7,442 nt of DNA from DATKMG01 sp035541995. GTDB taxonomy: Bacteria > Acidobacteriota > Terriglobia > Versatilivoradales > Versatilivoraceae. Positions 5,667 through 7,442 of the stretch are shown here, piece after piece. The notes below the pieces were generated by a model. That model was not told where the DNA came from and did not search any database. It was given only the letters and a program-made list of their open reading frames with translations. The position numbers were made by a program, and so were the translations under genes. The DNA lies in the NCBI GenBank assembly GCA_035541995.1, contig DATKMG010000289.1:1-7442 (forward strand), in the 5' to 3' direction. Each line of letters opens with the position of its first letter. Within the stretch, counting starts at the first letter, position 1.

Positions 5667-6728
5667 ATGCAAAACAGTCTCAGCCATTGCTGGATCTTGG
5701 ACTCAGGCGGCGCTGGCCGCGGCGCCTGGCAAGGCGGCATCATTCACACGTTCATGGGCTGGACCCGAGACCATGGTTGTTTTCCAACGATCAGCATGGG
5801 GGCCTCTGCAGGCGGATACGCCGCAGCCGATGTGGCCACAGGGACCGAAGCCACAGTCTTGAAAGGCTGGACCCATTGGGGCTTAGAGAAGATTAAATCC
5901 TCTGGCTCAGTTCCTTTGGAATTGAGGAGCTTTTGGGGCTTGGGGAAGTTCCGGCTCCATTTGATTGAGTCAATTCGCTATGTGATGGAGGACGCCGAAC
6001 TGGCAGGCGTCTTCGAATCCCATTACGATAAGAAATTGTTGGTCTTTACTACCAGAGTACGAAGGGTCGACCATCAACCCTTTTGGGCTTCAGACGCCAT
6101 GAGGTACTTCTGGAAATCCGTCACCCGTAAATTGCCACGAGGCTTCAAATACCTGCCGGAAAGATATATTGAAGAACCTGTGGTCTTCGCTACGAATCTT
6201 CCGCCTGAGCTTTGTTCGGAGTATGTTCGCCCGTTGACGCGCACAAATTACCACGCCGTAATCGAGGCATCCTGTTTGGTTCCCTTGGCAATGGGAAGCC
6301 CTCTGGAGCCAAGTCGACTCCTGGGGAGTAAAGAACTAGCTGCGCAACCGGTTTATAGAGGAGATCGACATGCGGTCTTCCTTGACGGCAGTTTTGCAAT
6401 GAAAATGCCCATGCGGATTTTTGCAAACGATCCGCGATTTCAGCCTCTGACAAGATGGGCTGCAGCTGACAAGACCCTTGTCGTCTGTTGCGACCCAACG
6501 GCCCGATTGTGGGAAACCAGTTCCCGGTTGAATTGTCTGAACAAGGAGGCTGGAGTGGTTGAAGCGCTTGAAAAGAACCGGATGCTGATCATTTGCCCCG
6601 ACCACAAGATTGAAGCCAGTTTTCTTTGCCACGACAATGCCAAGATTATGAGGACCTTTCGACGCGGACAGGAACAGGCCGAGAGGCTCTTGGGTACAAA
6701 GGCAGTGCGACAGTTTTTGGGGGGATAA
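5667..6728 (+). CDS. Patatin-like lipid acyl hydrolase
   Basis: The 353-residue protein shows the three patatin signatures in order. The oxyanion-hole glycine loop is DSGGAGRGAWQGG (residues 12-24), the nucleophile elbow is GASAGG (45-50, Ser47), and the Asp of the dyad lies in FLDGSFAMKMP (Asp240). Patatins hydrolyse acyl esters of phospholipids or other lipids through a Ser-Asp dyad. The DSGG loop and the Trp after RGA differ from the common GGGxRG[AS]. No signal peptide or helix is visible, so the protein is probably cytoplasmic or peripheral to the membrane; unlike type V secreted patatins there is no beta-barrel part. ATG 5667 is chosen over the preceding TTG; no clear Shine-Dalgarno is seen. 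It starts 60 nt after the TlpA-like gene, so co-transcription is possible but a functional link is not shown. The substrate is unknown. Confidence 0.8.
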   Translation: MQNSLSHCWILDSGGAGRGAWQGGIIHTFMGWTRDHGCFPTISMGASAGGYAAADVATGTEATVLKGWTHWGLEKIKSSGSVPLELRSFWGLGKFRLHLIESIRYVMEDAELAGVFESHYDKKLLVFTTRVRRVDHQPFWASDAMRYFWKSVTRKLPRGFKYLPERYIEEPVVFATNLPPELCSEYVRPLTRTNYHAVIEASCLVPLAMGSPLEPSRLLGSKELAAQPVYRGDRHAVFLDGSFAMKMPMRIFANDPRFQPLTRWAAADKTLVVCCDPTARLWETSSRLNCLNKEAGVVEALEKNRMLIICPDHKIEASFLCHDNAKIMRTFRRGQEQAERLLGTKAVRQFLGG

Positions 6729-6744
6729 GTGCTGGATTCAGCAC
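6729..6744. terminator. Hairpin between convergent genes
   Basis: GTGCTG-GATT-CAGCAC is a perfect 6-bp stem with a 4-nt loop, starting right after the patatin stop codon and 17 nt short of the stop of the opposing gene. It is well placed as a two-way terminator, but there is no T-run on either side, so it may act only weakly or as a 3'-end stabiliser. Confidence 0.4.
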
Positions 6745-6761
6745 ACGGATGGTGTTCGGGG

Positions 6762-7274
6762 TCAGATGAACAACTCTTCGTCCTGATGAACTTCATTCAC
6801 CCGATTCTTCTTGTTGCCGAGCAAGAACTGTAGGCCGCTGGAGACCCCGCGAATCAGGGCCGACATTTCCCTAATTGGAGTTAATACACTTTGCTGGATA
6901 ATTAAGGTGGTGGCTTCCACCCTCATAACGGCATCGCTGATGACACCATCGACTTTTGCAATTTGATTTCTAGCCCGCGTGCTGGCATCCTCGATGGCGT
7001 CATTGACCTTTTCGACTTGCGACTTGACGCTCTCGGAGATCCCTCGAAAATTCTCAGCCGAAGCCTGAAGTGTTTTCAGCAACTCGCGAGTATCTCCGGC
7101 TGTCTCTTTGAGCTCGACCAGAAGTGGGTTGGTTCTCTCTTCAAAACTCTGGTAGAACCGATCAACATTAGTGGAGATTCTTCGCACCCGGAAAAAGGCG
7201 GCCACCAAGAAAACCATTTGGAGGATGACCGAAATCGACGTGAGGATAACTAGGGCAAGAACTAAGTTTTCCAC
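6762..7274 (-). CDS. DUF948-like single-helix coiled-coil membrane protein
   Basis: This 170-residue protein has one N-terminal transmembrane helix (about residues 4-28) followed by basic residues (RVRR), giving an inside-facing C-terminal body by the positive-inside rule. The body is a long amphipathic helix rich in Glu, Lys, Val and Ser (about 35-140), similar in style to DUF948 and methyl-accepting-type coiled coils. A short glycine-containing segment (IRGVSSGLQFLLGNKK) and an acidic tail ending DEELFI follow. No enzyme motif is present; function is unknown, with a structural or stress-related envelope role suggested for the family. The start is GTG at 7274-7272 with GGAGAG about 4 nt upstream; no better in-frame start is seen. 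It converges with the patatin gene and is probably transcribed on its own. Confidence 0.7.
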   Translation of the reverse strand: MENLVLALVILTSISVILQMVFLVAAFFRVRRISTNVDRFYQSFEERTNPLLVELKETAGDTRELLKTLQASAENFRGISESVKSQVEKVNDAIEDASTRARNQIAKVDGVISDAVMRVEATTLIIQQSVLTPIREMSALIRGVSSGLQFLLGNKKNRVNEVHQDEELFI

Positions 7275-7442
7275 GGTGCTCTCCAGGACAGATATATGGA
7301 TCCGACACTGCTTTTCAGGACTGATCTTTCAACTGCCCATGGCATCAAGGTAGAATGATGCTCCCCCGTAATTCTTTGACCAGAACGGTTACTTAGAGTG
7401 AACCCTGGCTGGGAGATGGTCATAAAAACTATTCAGCATTGG
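7275..7442. other. Right-edge upstream region, no gene identified
   Basis: These 168 bases hold the leader and promoter region of the DUF948-like gene. A weak minus-strand candidate is CTGAAA (7318-7313), 16 nt, TATATC (7296-7291). Short frames reach the right edge on both strands, for example a plus-strand ATG at about 7417, but they are too short to judge. Confidence 0.3.

Noticed and set aside
6753..6772. TGTTC/GAACA inverted repeat next to the 3' end of the DUF948-like gene
   Set aside because: Five-base arms with a ten-base gap and partial overlap with coding codons are too weak to call.
7417..7442. Possible plus-strand gene start at the right edge (ATG after GGGAG)
   Set aside because: The purine run touches the ATG with no proper spacing, and only about nine codons are visible.

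Overview
The window is bacterial chromosomal DNA of moderate GC with dense, mostly complete genes. The organism is most likely a Gram-negative soil-type bacterium. The style of several proteins suggests Acidobacteriota: the HPr-kinase-like protein, the periplasmic redoxin ending in GCTIKR, and a DUF948-like protein ending in DEELFI. That taxonomic call is inference from protein style, not from a marker gene.

Left part (1-3080, all minus strand): an exopolysaccharide/O-antigen type operon. In transcription order it holds a 12-helix MFS transporter, an 86-codon C-terminal remnant of an undecaprenyl-phosphate sugar transferase, a Wzz/GumC-type chain-length protein, and the start of a hydrophobic O-antigen ligase/polymerase-like gene that runs off the left edge. 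The remnant's ATG overlaps the MFS stop codon. An attenuator-like hairpin lies between the Wzz gene and the ligase-like gene. Polymer initiation (sugar transferase), length control (Wzz) and polymerisation or ligation would form one pathway, but the initiating enzyme here lacks its catalytic half.

Centre (3081-3174): a short divergent control region. It has back-to-back candidate promoters whose -10 boxes overlap on opposite strands, and a perfect 7-bp inverted repeat with arms two helical turns apart. To the right (3175-4176, plus strand) is an orphan HPr-kinase/phosphorylase-like kinase with Walker A and DD motifs.

Right part (4177-6728, plus strand): a promoter with a consensus -10 box, then an exported redoxin (CPYS active site), a membrane-anchored TlpA-like thioredoxin (WCEPC), and a patatin-like lipid hydrolase with a Ser-Asp dyad. 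The first two suggest an envelope thiol-redox pair. A convergent minus-strand gene (6762-7274) encodes a one-helix, coiled-coil DUF948-like protein. The last 168 bases hold only its upstream region. No RNA genes, CRISPR arrays or insertion sequences were seen.
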